In this document: piece after piece, positions 53,157 through 64,000 of the stretch | Layout of the letters: each line of letters begins with the position of its first letter | Position numbering within the stretch: the stretch's first letter is position 1 | DNA from: Trochalopteron elliotii | Lineage: Eukaryota > Chordata > Aves > Passeriformes > Leiothrichidae | Direction: 5' to 3' | NCBI GenBank assembly: GCA_024734555.1 | Contig: JANPWX010000161.1 | Location: 1,585,340-1,649,339, forward strand | DNA: 64,000 bases | Translations under genes and position numbers: made by a program | Notes under the pieces: generated by a model | What the model was told of the DNA's origin: nothing | The model's input: the letters and a program-made list of their open reading frames with translations, nothing else | Databases searched by the model: none

Positions 53157-55475
53157 AAGATTTTTTTTATATATAACGTGCCTTAAGTTTTTGGAATAGA
53201 ATACAAAATATCTTACATTGCCTTGCAGTCCAGCTTTCAGCTGAAAAGAAAATATTTGCTTTTGATACCAAGTTTAATATACGCTAGAATATTTTTCAAG
53301 AGTGTGTCCCTTTGTCATGGCAGCAGAGCTAATGCATTGTTATTCTTTTATTTACTATACTAGTTAGGACATAAATAGCAAAACAGATCATATCAATACT
53401 AATCAGTGTTAGAGGATAGGTACTTCTAATTTGTACACAAAAATATTTATAAGATCTTTATTTAGTATTGTTTACTATTATTCATTTTTTGTATTCATAA
53501 ATTATGAATTTACATGGCTTAATTTTATTTGTCTCAGTGGTAATTCTCACTGAGTGGGTGTAGAGTCCCTGCTGGGATAGCCCTAGGGCTTCAGACCATA
53601 CAGATTCCCTGGACACAGAACAGAGATCCAAACTGTGATAAACACCTACAGAGTGGCTCAGAACTGGACTCCTCCATGGGAGCAGAGGTTAGATGAGAGA
53701 GTGAAGAATATATTGTGTATCTTCTTTTGTGAGGGGTAATTTCTAGGGTGGTTAAGATAAAGGCTGTTTCAAAATCCATCAGATGCTTTTTACGTAATAC
53801 ACAGAATTTGATAACCTTTGTATTGAACAAGAGACATTGTGCTTTTCCAGAAGGGCTTTTGAAATCTGCTTTTTCCTCTCCTGAGGCTTGCTAGGAGGCT
53901 GTCTAGGAAAGTGAGCCTTTGTTGGCCATGTCACAGTATTTTTTACAGTTTCACTCTTAGGGCCTTTCTCATCCAGCTTAGTTTTGCAATCTGCTGAAGC
54001 TCAGCCAAGATGAATTGCATTTGCCCTCACAGAGCACACGTTCAGCCCAGCCAGGATGTCTTCCAGTTCTGTGCACTGCAAGTTGCTTGGTGTATTCTGG
54101 GAAACACATATTGAGAAGACTGAGTCCTAGTTTGGTTCATCCCTTTGTCCTGTCTCCTGGCATACGACAAACTGATGTCCCATGCATATTTCTTCCTTGA
54201 GCCAACCCCCATGAGTGATGTCCCAGCCCAGAATACTTTGGGAAGTGCAGGGTGCTGGATTTCAGAGCTGGCTCTGGTGGTGGCTGGGCAGAGACCAGTC
54301 AGCCTTGCTTCATGCTGACTGATAAGGGGCTGTAAAGGCATCTAAGCTCTCCAGCTTTGGTGATTCATTGAAGTTCTGTAGGGTCAATGGGTAGCCAAAT
54401 TCAGGAAAACCCCATTTAGAATCCACTGGAAGAATTCCAGGGCATAAAACCTCTCTGCAGTCCATTGCTGCCATAGTGGCACCAGCCTTAACAGTACCTT
54501 AATGGCTTTTAGAAGCTGTTCAGCTGTGCTGTGTTATAATACCCCTGTCAGCAATGCCATCGTGATGTGCAAGCCCAGAAGGAGGGCTTTGAGGATGGCC
54601 TCTTGTCTTTGGATCCTTCTATTTAACATCTGGTGTGTTTGCAAAGCAAACTGGAGAGGTTTGCTTCAGTTTATCCACCATCAGTGCAAGCAGTTTAAAG
54701 AAGTTTAACACAATGAAAACAGCCAATATTCTCAGGAGGTTTTTTTTGTTCTGACATAATAAATTACCTTGCTAGCCCTTAATAGGAAGTGACAGGAAGG
54801 AAGAAACCTGAAAAAGGTAAAATTACAGTGATTATGCTGTAAATGCAACAGAGGGTTGTGATGAAATTCCAAAGCATTTGGCTACAGCAAGAGTGAATTA
54901 TTCATTCCTGTTTGGAGGAATAAGATGGTTAAATTAGAGTCTGATTTTGTTTGTACGTGGTACATATAAAACCTTGATAATGGTATTGTTTTGATTGATT
55001 TGTTTGGGTTTTGTATTTTTCACTGGCAGAATGAAAGTTTCTGCGTGGGTTTATTGAATGCCATGCTTACATAATTAATAATAGCAACAAAATAGAGATG
55101 AACTTATGTCACCAGTTACTTCACTTGCTGTGCAGACATAGAAGAGTTCTTTTTTGATCGGACAGTTTTATTTTAGTTAAGTCTGACCCTTGCCTTTTTA
55201 GAATTCAGAGGAATGAAAAATAACAAATGTAGATGTTTATGTGTTTGAGGTGAACTTTTTTTAATTAGGATATGTTTTAAAAGGGTCACTGAAAAACAGA
55301 ACTGAAAGTGAGGTTTCATTTCTCTTGCAGGTAGGTCTATGAAAGATAAGCAGACATTTAAATTTGGGTATTTCCTTATGATAACAAATGTACCAAGGTC
55401 ATTACCAACTCAGCAGAGCTTGCTGGCATCAGGCTTCTTCTCACACAGTGTTGTTTTAATCCATTTTTTTTCTAG

Positions 55476-55585
55476 GAAAAAGAGAAGAAGTATATGCTGC
55501 CTTTGGACAACTTGAAAGTGCGAGATGTTGAGAAGAGCTTCATGTCCAGCAAACACATCTTTGCATTGTTTAACACAGAGCAGAG
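55476..55585 (+). CDS. DNM3: Dynamin 3, internal coding exon (middle of PH domain)
   Basis: This exon continues the PH domain directly from the exon at 691-804, starting in phase 0 after the acceptor TTTTTTTTCTAG. It encodes 36 codons, [12 protein letters not shown] to [10 protein letters not shown], plus the two bases AG of a split arginine codon, followed by the donor GTAAG. The lysine-rich EKEKK start is a positively charged loop near the phosphoinositide-binding face, and disease variants of dynamin 2 fall in the equivalent segment. The residues [14 protein letters not shown] fit DNM3, whereas I remember SVDNLKLRDVEKGF for DNM1 and PLDNLKIRDVEKGF for DNM2. The following exon, which would complete the PH domain, lies beyond 64000. 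Confidence 0.96.
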
Positions 55586-58500
55586 GTAAGAAAATGTGCT
55601 ATTCTGCAGATACTTCTATCACATGGTATCTAGCTGAGCATTTTAATTACTGTGACCACAGTTCTGCTGCTTCCACCATGTTCAGTACACAAGGTCTTGA
55701 TATTCTTGATTGATCTGCTGCTTTGCTGTTGCATAAGAATGGGATGAAAGGCTGGTGTCTGTCGAGCCACTCGTGGGGTGAAACAGCTCCATGATGAGTC
55801 AGCCAGTCCTTCCTTATGGCTGAATAATCATCTCCTGATCCTATTTTTGTTTTATTTGGCAGTCACCTAGGCTTACCCAAACTTTCATGACTTCTGTACC
55901 TTGTGACCAGATTCAACTGGTGTAAATCACAAAAGTGTCATTGCTTTTCACTTTCCAGTGGAAAATCTTGCCTGTCACTGATCTTGGGACTCATTTGATT
56001 GTTTGTTTGGGTTTAAACACTGCTGAATGGAGAAAAATTAGATTCCTCTACTTCTCTAATTAATAAAATCTTTGCTTTTTAGTTTTTTCCCCACAGTTTT
56101 CCTCCCAAACTCTTCTGTTTTAAGTGGGGTGGGTGCTCTATGGAGGCTACTCCTGGTGCACAGCCAGTTCAGATTATTGTGCACAGTTTCCTTAAATGTT
56201 AAAAAAGACATAAAAGTGACGTGTCATTTTTATTTTTTTTTTGAACTGAGGAGGAGAGTTGCATTTGTAGCTGTCCCAGTGGAATTGCATTTTAGCAGAT
56301 AAGGGGCAATTTCTGTAAGGTTTTTTTTCATGCAAATAAATAAATGGAATTACAGGGGTAGCATGGATAGATATCCTTGTTTCCCTCTTCTGCTAAATTC
56401 CTTCACACCTGCTTCTCCCTCACATCACCAAGGCTTGGCATTACCTTCAGATATTCAAGATGAAGAGGACTGGATGTGCATCTCCACAGAGGCAGCTGTC
56501 TTTGCTCCCAGACTGGCCAGAAATAGTGGCCAGAATTTCAGAAGCATGGAGTGCCCCTCCCTCCTGCAAAGCAGAAGCAAAGCACAGGATTTCTGGGCTG
56601 TGAGGTTTCTGCTGACCCCAGAAATGTGAGGACACAATGTCAGTCTCGGTCTGAGCTAGCCCAGGAAGGCTCTGCCTGTGTCTGCTGACACCTCAGCCAG
56701 CCTGCAAGGGGACGTGGTCTGCCAGGAGATGCCCTTTGAAAGCATGTCACACACATACTAGCTGGGAATAACATTTCAAATGCTTGACCAGCTGCATTTC
56801 TGGAGCACAGGAAAAAAAGCTTTGAAAAGCTTTTCATGTTCTTAAAACCATAAATGATCTTTGGATGCTGGAAATGAATATAATTCTGATGATTCTTGCT
56901 GTAGTTGTGTGTGGATCATCCCAGTGTTGTGTGTACATCCATCAAGAAAGGTAACTTTGTCCTGGTGGCTGGATAGCAGCTGTACATATTAGGTTACTTC
57001 CATGAGAAATTTGTTAATTTTAGCTTATTGTTTCTCCTTTGGTTTGACTAATGGCTTTGAATATTATCATTCATCATAAATATTAATCATTGAACTGCTG
57101 TGAAAATCCAAGAGAAGCATTTCCATTGGCAAGTTTGGGATTTATTTGGGTGGTATATAGCTGGGCATTCACATTTTCACTTGATCATCATCCATACTAG
57201 ACATCAAGGATTTCAAAATCAAATGTCTAAAATGTGTCTGTAATAGCCCTGCCTCTTTGGGCTCTGAGTAGACCCTACAGCCTCTGCAAGCTGCTCTAAA
57301 AACATCCTTCCATCCACATGGGCATGTTAAGACATGACAGCACAGCAGTAAGACCACAAAATACCTTTGCCTTGGGAGAGGCAGATCGTGGAGTCAGTCT
57401 TGCAGCTTTAAGGGAGGCAGAAGTTATTTTTGAAGAAATATTTATTGAATTCTAATTAAAACAGCAGTTTCTCTGTTACTGTAAAACAGCTGATTTTTGA
57501 TATTTCTAAAAACTTGCCTCCTGGCACAAATTGATCAAAACAAGATTAGTATCACTTTCCCCTGAATCCTGAATTTGCAGATGTGTCAGCAAAAACAGGA
57601 ATATTTTTTCTCGAATAGAGTGATCTGGCTCGGGACTCTGTCCCCTATCCCACATTCTTAAGAAAACTGAAAGAAGGGATTGATAAAGATATATTGAAAT
57701 AAGAATTCTTATTGTCATTTTACTTTGTGGTAATCTGTTGAATTGTTGAATCCTGGTTTCTGATGTGTGTATGTGTGTGTGTGAGTATGGCTTGCTTTTC
57801 AAAGATCATGTAAAAAATTAACTTCGTTTCTGGTTGGCCTTTTTTTTTGTGGGGTGGTGGAGTGATTCCTTTTTTTAATTAAAAAACCTTAGCAATTGAG
57901 AAAGAAATCAGCTTTCTAAGTCTGCCCGCTGAGGGTTCTGCTTATGGAACCATTTTGCTATTTAAGATGTAGATCGTTAAAGAACAAAGGCAAAATCATC
58001 TGTTCCAGCTTCCATGATAGCATGGAGATTATTCTATATCTCTTTTTCTCCCCCCCAGTAATAGGCAGATCTTTTTTTTCCTTGACTATGAAATCTTTCT
58101 TCATGTTCAATTAAATTATTTTAATTTTCAAGCAAAAACCCTGTAGGAGAAAAATTTTAATGAGCTTGTTCTCTTTTTCATTCCCAGCCCCTCACTGCCT
58201 AGGTATTTGCTCCAGCCATATGTTTCTGATACTGTACATTTCAATAGTTTCCTGGATTATGCACTGCATTTTTTCCATTTATGAAAACCTTTCCAGCTCT
58301 GAAATACAGTTACCAGGAAAATACTCATTTCACTGCATAGAAGGAAAAACCATCTTGAGTTAGCTGAGACTTGGGGATAGATGGCGAAGGAAACTAACAG
58401 CATCTGTCATTTTGATTTACTGCAGAAGTCAACAGTTCTCTGACAGGAATCAAATGTGACTTGGTAATGTAGAGTAAATGGAGACTGTGACGATTGATTT

Positions 58501-61500
58501 CACAGTGAAGATAAATTCTCATGAAATGAACATAATTGTGTGTTTATGAAAAGGCTGTGTTGTGAAATAATGCAATTATTTTCATGTTACTTTCTAATTA
58601 AATCTTAAAAAAAAAAAAAGAAATAAAAAATGGTGAGGGTGGGAAAAGGAAAACTTTGCCTGAAAGTACAGTATTACTTAAAGAGCAGGGAGGTTAGGTT
58701 TGTTTTTCTGCAAAGTAAGCAATAAATTTAAAGTTTTTGCACTGGCCATTTACTTAATTTATAGACACCACAGAAGACCTTTGCAGTGGACTCCTCTAGT
58801 TTCCTTACCTTAGGAGTACTAGATATTAAAACAAAGTAAATTCAAGTGAGTGCCCTGTGATTCCTGGATCATTTTTGTCTGTGTCCATCCACCCAAGCCT
58901 GCCTTTAAGTAACTGAAGATGAGCTGTGGGTTCAAGCAGTGTGTACCTAAACCTAAAGCTGTCAAGTGAGTGCTATTTTGTGTTAACCATCTTCTCCACA
59001 GGAAACTCGTGGCATGTCTGGGTTTTTTTAGACTGGAAAAAGAAATCAAATATATTGAGTATTTTAAAATAATTATGCTATAGGAAAAGAAAGAATGTTT
59101 GCAGTACTGCTGTAGAGCTTACTGTGAAGTTGTGTAGATGTAGCCACTTTCTAGGCAGAGCTAAGGATGGAGAAGAGAGGATTTTGTCAGCATCTCAGCT
59201 CACATTCAGTAGATGAACCTGTCGTGTTCTCATTGCTGAGTGGGTAAGACTCTTGTTCAGAGCTCAAGAACAAAGAAAACAAATTCTGTCCCTCTCAGAA
59301 AATTTACTTTCCTTACAGGATTTTGTTCCAAATACGTGATTTATTCTCCATGTATTTCTTGTAAAAACGATTCACTTATTAGTGCTTTTTCTGTTACCCA
59401 AGTACTGTGGCCTGGGACAAGAACTGTAGTCTTAAATGTGTCTCCCTTAAGGATCTGTGCAAGTCCCACCTCTCCATCTCCCCTGAGAGGGGCAAGCAGT
59501 TGTAAGTTCTCATGATCTTGCCCTGTTGATGCACGTGGTACTATTTTGACAGATTGTCTGTTTTAATCTCTTGCCTTTGCAGTAATGTAATTACACTTTT
59601 TTCCTGATTTAGTGGTCAAGAAACTGTTGTATTACTGTATTACAACTCCATTTATGTAATACTTCCCTTTTAATTAAAGAAATGATGCTGAGTAAAATGA
59701 CCTGTTTTCATCTGCTAGAAGCAGAGAAAAAGCTTCTTTCCACCTCCTCTTCAACTCTGAAGATGAAGAGATGAATTCTCTTTTATAGGAGTAGGGATTC
59801 TACTAAGTACAGGATTTAGAGGTTATAAATGGTAGTAGGCTGAAGTGTTTGTTAAGTTGCTGAATTTTCAAGCCTTCCCTACCAATATTGGGAGTAGCAA
59901 CCCCAGAGTGAGGAAAGGTTGCCTGGTGAAGAGTCCCTGATCAGCAGCCTTTCTCTGCCCCTCTTCAGACTCATTGCTTTCCTCAGAGCCAAAGGAGCAG
60001 AAGCAGTGTGTGAAATTCTGCCTTCCTTGTAGAGGAAGATGCCACCAGTTCTCCTTGTCCTTTACTTTCCTGCCCAGCCAGGACCCAGATGAAACCAAGT
60101 AATGGTGCTGCTTTCCTCACCTCTGTGGTTCTGTGTGATAGAGGGCTGTGAGGGGCAAGTGTAAAGCACAGAACTGTTCCTTTTGCTTTCACAAGAGTGG
60201 TTTCCTGAGAGCAAAATGCCCCTCAGTGTCCCAGAAGCAGTGGGACACAATCTGCCATCCCTGCTCCAGAGCTGCCTGTCTGTAAGCACAGATCTCTAAT
60301 CTGACAAACAGATGAACATCCAGAGGAGAGCGAGCAAAAGGCCCTTCTGAGGGCACACAATAGGACTGAAAATAGAACTGCCAGATGAGGAATTGTAGCT
60401 GCTGACTCCTGAGTACACTCTGTCTGTCAGGAATCATATTGCACAGGGAGCTGTGGTGTCTGGTAGGACCCAGGAAATTACACTGTGTCTACTCAGGGAA
60501 AGGTATCCCTGCATATTTGGGGTAGATCTTGTTGGCTGTGTGTTGATCTAGGAGGGGATGGAGGACAAGTTGTTTCTGGGACTCCAAATGTACTAGAGCT
60601 TTGAGTACTGAATTTCTGGCCATGGGCAGCAACTGGTTAACTGCTATCCATCTATAAGGGAAATTGGGCAAGAGCCAAAATAAAGGGAACTAGTGAAAGG
60701 AGACCAGGTCAGAGGAGGTGTTGGCTAGAAGCCAGGCTAAAGGAGAAAGCCTGAAATGAGATGTATGTTTAGTTACTGTTTTTGAATTACTCAGAAAGCT
60801 AAGCCCCAGGAAGAGCTGGACTGTAAGCTATTCAGAGCTCTCTCTGTTGGAAATGGAAGAGAGAGAATCTGTTTAATTAAAAAGCCCTACAAATTTAATC
60901 CAGAGAAAAAACTGCTAACATTTCTAAACAAACTCCTAAAATGCTGGAGAGTACAATATTTAAGAACAGGGAAAATACACAAATGCAAGGAATTGCCAAC
61001 TGTTTTCCCTTATTAAAAATAAAGGGGGGAAAAGAGAAAAAGGTTGGTTGTTTTTTTTCTGGAATATATTCTTTTTTGTCATTATTGACAAATATTTTTT
61101 GCATGACAGATAAGAGGAGAGAGTGTGGTGCAGGTATTGACAGCTGGGGGCAGCTTTTGTGCCTGTGTGGCCCCGAGGCAGATTCCAAACCAGGCTTCCA
61201 TCCCTCACTGCCAAAGGCATCAAACCCTCTCCTCCTCCAGGGACTTATGGAATATTTTAGTGGCAGTCACTGTTACTACTGTGGATTTTGGCCTGTGTGG
61301 TGTTAGTTTTGGCTGCATTTCTGTTCTGGGTTACATATAGGACTTGAGATACTTCATTGCCATGGCTGGCCTGTATACTGAGCAGCATATCTTCTGTTCA
61401 TTTGCACCTTAAAGTTGTGGGGGGTTGTGTGTGTTTTGGGTGTGTGCACTTGAAAGATCTGTATGCTTTTGGGAGAGCACTCATATGACGTAGGTGGCAA

Positions 61501-64000
61501 AATCTCAAAGTGTTATTATTTCATGACATTGTCTCAGAGATTGTCTCCTTGGCTTTTCTGGATATTAGGAAAAAAAAGAATCTTCAGAGCTGTGTGTAAT
61601 TAATTTTAATTAACATTCACATTGGAGTGATCTGAAATGGTATGCCTTGATAGAAAATGTTAGTCATTGCTGTTAACTCAGAGCAGATGGCCATTTTTGT
61701 TTCTCTAAAATATATGATTTGCAGGGCTTCTGGTAGAGCTTTCTTATTTGGGGAAAAAAAAAAGTGCATATGCTCAAACCAGCCATTGTGCAATTACAGG
61801 TGTCCAAAATCACAGAGTAAGACTAAATTTGAATAAGGAGAGTGTGCACCATGGAGCTGCAGGTTAAATAGATAGAGAACATACACTTTCATCCACCATT
61901 ACCTTTCCCAATTGCTGGAGTGTCTGGATTCTGTTATTTTCTCCCCTTTTCATTTTAGGTGACTGTTCATTAAACTCATATTGTGTATGTTTTCAATTTC
62001 AATCAAGTAAGAAATACCTAAGAATTGAATCTTTTGTGTTTTTCATGGAATAAAAAGGGACCAGTTTGCATTTAGTTCTAGACATCTAATGTTCAGTTCT
62101 GCTTCCATTCTAACAGAGGCGAAATGTTTACAAAAAATCACTTTGAAATCTCTGTAAAAGAAGATATTCCTTTATCTTTCAGCCTGTGAGTAGCTTCACT
62201 TGTGTCAGTGTGACTGCTGAAGCTAAATATGGGTTTGTGTTCTTTGGAGGATTCAAGTAGTTTATAGGCCCAATTCTAAAAAGTGTCACTACTATTCTTG
62301 CTGTGTAATGGTTGTTCTGTCTCCTCCCACACTGGCAAGAATAAATGCATTTTTAATTCATCTTGGTTTGTATTTCCTCTCTATAAAAAGAAATTTCATG
62401 CATATCCAGTACAACTTTGTCTAGTGAAATCCAGATCCAACTCAGCCTAAAAGCTCTCCATGCACATGGTGATATGTGAATATGCATTAATATATATGCA
62501 CACATGCTAACTGGGTTTGTAATGTGCCTGCAGTGGTTGCCCTTCAAAATTTTCTAGGTTTGCTGGAGATAAATATTGAACCTTGTCTTAGAATTAAGAA
62601 ATTACAAGAGATACAGTCCATCTCGATGTGCAGCCACCATGGAGGGAAACCCAGTGATGTTGCAAGGGCTGTTTTTTCTGGGTGATTTTCAGGTGTGGTG
62701 TTCACTCCCTGGTCCTGGGCTGCAGAGATTTGGTTTATAGGCAGTCAAGCCTTCCCTAGGCAGTGCCCAGGCTTCAGGGTGGGTAGAAGGAAAATCTCAG
62801 TAACTCACAGCTGGGTCACTCTTCAAACTTATCTGGCATTTCTCACTTTCCTCTTGGGCATTTTCAAATACCTTAATCCAGTCCTGTTAGGATTCTTTTA
62901 TGATGGGAGGAGTTCAAGAAACACCTGTGGACATTTCTGTATTCAGCCCTGAAATATACAGGGGAAAGGAATCAAGAAATCAAAGTAAAAATAAAGTGAA
63001 GAAGTTGAAGGGTAAGCAAAGTCACAGCTGGGTGGCTGCTGTGATGGGTCTGGCCTAGAAAAGGCATGTCTTGATTGTGGAACCTTTCCACAACTTGTAA
63101 TGATGCTTTTAGCCCAATTGTCTGTTCATCCTCATGAGCAGTTGTGGTGTATTTTTCATAGAAATGCAGTTCCAAGTTGAGGTTTATTTATTTAGAGTAT
63201 AATAAAATCTGCAGATAGCAAATGGTAGCCTTTTGTGTTTTTCACTCTGGAAAAAAAAGGCAGTATTGCCAGCATTATGTTCATTTCCAGTAATGCCACT
63301 ATAGTTATATTTGATAGTACTTTACAGTGATGAGACTCCAGGAGGAAGTGGAGTAGGTAGACGTGGTAGATGCATACAGCTTTGCAGTTTCCTCATTTAT
63401 GTGTTAGCATTTAAGAAATGTTAAATGTTCAAGGGAAATATTATTTCCAAATGGTACTTGTAGGCATGTTCCTATTTTCTGTATCTGTCTTGTTTCTGCA
63501 GTCCCTTAGGTTTACAGATGCCTGAATATCAACAAGATGGGTATTGTTTAGAGTTCATCTTTCCTGGTATCCTTCATTCTGTCATAGTCTTTGATGTCTA
63601 ACATCCCATTTAGCTGCTGTAGAGATGACAATGAGAATATGACTTCACAGTTATTCCATATGGAGAACGTAGGTGAGGCTTGAGTAGTAACTGTTGCTGT
63701 GCTGATGTCTGTAGCAATTTTAAGAAGTGGAAGAGAGAAAAAACCCAGAAAATCTGAATTGTTTTCAAGAACGTTTTTACAGCTTTCCATGAGATGCCAG
63801 TGGATTCCTAATGAGTAAAACATGTTTTTGTAAGATTCCACTGGTAAGAGGAAAAGGACACACTCATTTCAGAAGTTACTGAAAGAAATTACTTTGGCTT
63901 TTTTTTCCTTTGGAAAGTTCCTATGCTTGTCAGCCTTTCTGGGAGAAAGACAGGCAGGGGCAGTCCAGCAGCAAGGAAACCATCTGGGGAGACAAGCATC
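55586..64000 (+). other. DNM3: Next DNM3 intron, 5' part
   Basis: Starts with the donor GTAAG after the second PH exon and runs off the window. I looked for the following exon (the split arginine codon followed by residues NVYKDYR) and do not see it. The content is unique AT-rich DNA with short simple runs, such as an A-rich stretch at 58608-58630 and a GC-richer patch at about 59860-60480. No repeat family or RNA gene is recognised. Confidence 0.8.

Larger units (their letters stand above)
805..55475 (+). other. DNM3: Large DNM3 intron (54.7 kb) hosting antisense microRNA locus
   Basis: One intron, donor GTAAGG at 805 and acceptor TCTAG ending at 55475, splits the PH domain between codons. 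It hosts the antisense miRNA locus (about 4.8-11.3 kb) and, further on, scattered repeats listed separately. From 805 to 4779 I see only unique sequence with a GC-rich patch near 2940-3290. From 11.3 to 41 kb it is mostly unique AT-rich DNA with simple repeats. Recognisable mobile elements cluster between 41 and 46.6 kb. From 46.6 to 55.4 kb there is an AC/GT repeat and otherwise unrecognised sequence. Many ORFs of 60-160 codons occur, none with recognisable homology or splice context. Confidence 0.9.

Noticed and set aside
58608..58630. A-rich run considered as a processed-pseudogene tail
   Set aside because: No gene-like body lies upstream and no target duplication is visible.
63490..63540. 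Acceptor-like TTGTTTCTGCAG near the window end, considered as the next DNM3 exon
   Set aside because: The bases after it do not complete the split arginine codon into the expected next PH-domain residues.

Overview
This window is vertebrate nuclear DNA, most likely from a bird and probably a songbird. The reasons are CR1 LINE 3' ends of the avian type at about 41.07-41.58 kb and 46.30-46.54 kb, and a solo retroviral LTR at about 45.04-45.48 kb that resembles passerine ERV LTRs as I remember them. Intron-scale spacing and AT-rich unique sequence fit the same picture. There are no bacterial-style genes. Almost all open reading frames here are chance ORFs in noncoding DNA.

The + strand carries an internal piece of dynamin 3 (DNM3). 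Two consecutive coding exons encode the first half and middle of the pleckstrin-homology (PH) domain: 691-804 (38 codons, phase 0 at both ends) and 55476-55585 (36 codons plus two bases). Between them lies an intron of about 54.7 kb. The window also holds the end of the preceding intron (1-690) and the start of the following one (55586-64000). The next PH-domain exon is not visible here.

The - strand of the large intron carries the DNM3OS microRNA host locus. The mir-199a-2 hairpin (10863-10960) and the mir-214 hairpin (4926-5029) lie about 6 kb apart, both antisense to DNM3, in the arrangement known from mammals. Both arms of each hairpin match the vertebrate mature microRNAs I remember. The mir-214 stem is almost a perfect inverted repeat, so the + strand also reads as mir-3120, the 'mirror' microRNA known in mammals. 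About 220 bp upstream of mir-199a-2 there is a CArG/TATA-like box (CCATATATGG), a candidate core promoter for the host transcript.

The rest is intron: unique sequence, a few simple repeats (a heptanucleotide minisatellite, an (AC)n(GT)n palindrome, an AT-rich stretch), an exact 66-bp tandem duplication at 42845-42976, an older 80-bp duplication at 34844-35020, two CR1 fragments and the solo LTR. I see no previously undescribed gene system. The most informative content is the antisense miRNA locus, its bidirectional hairpin and its candidate promoter.
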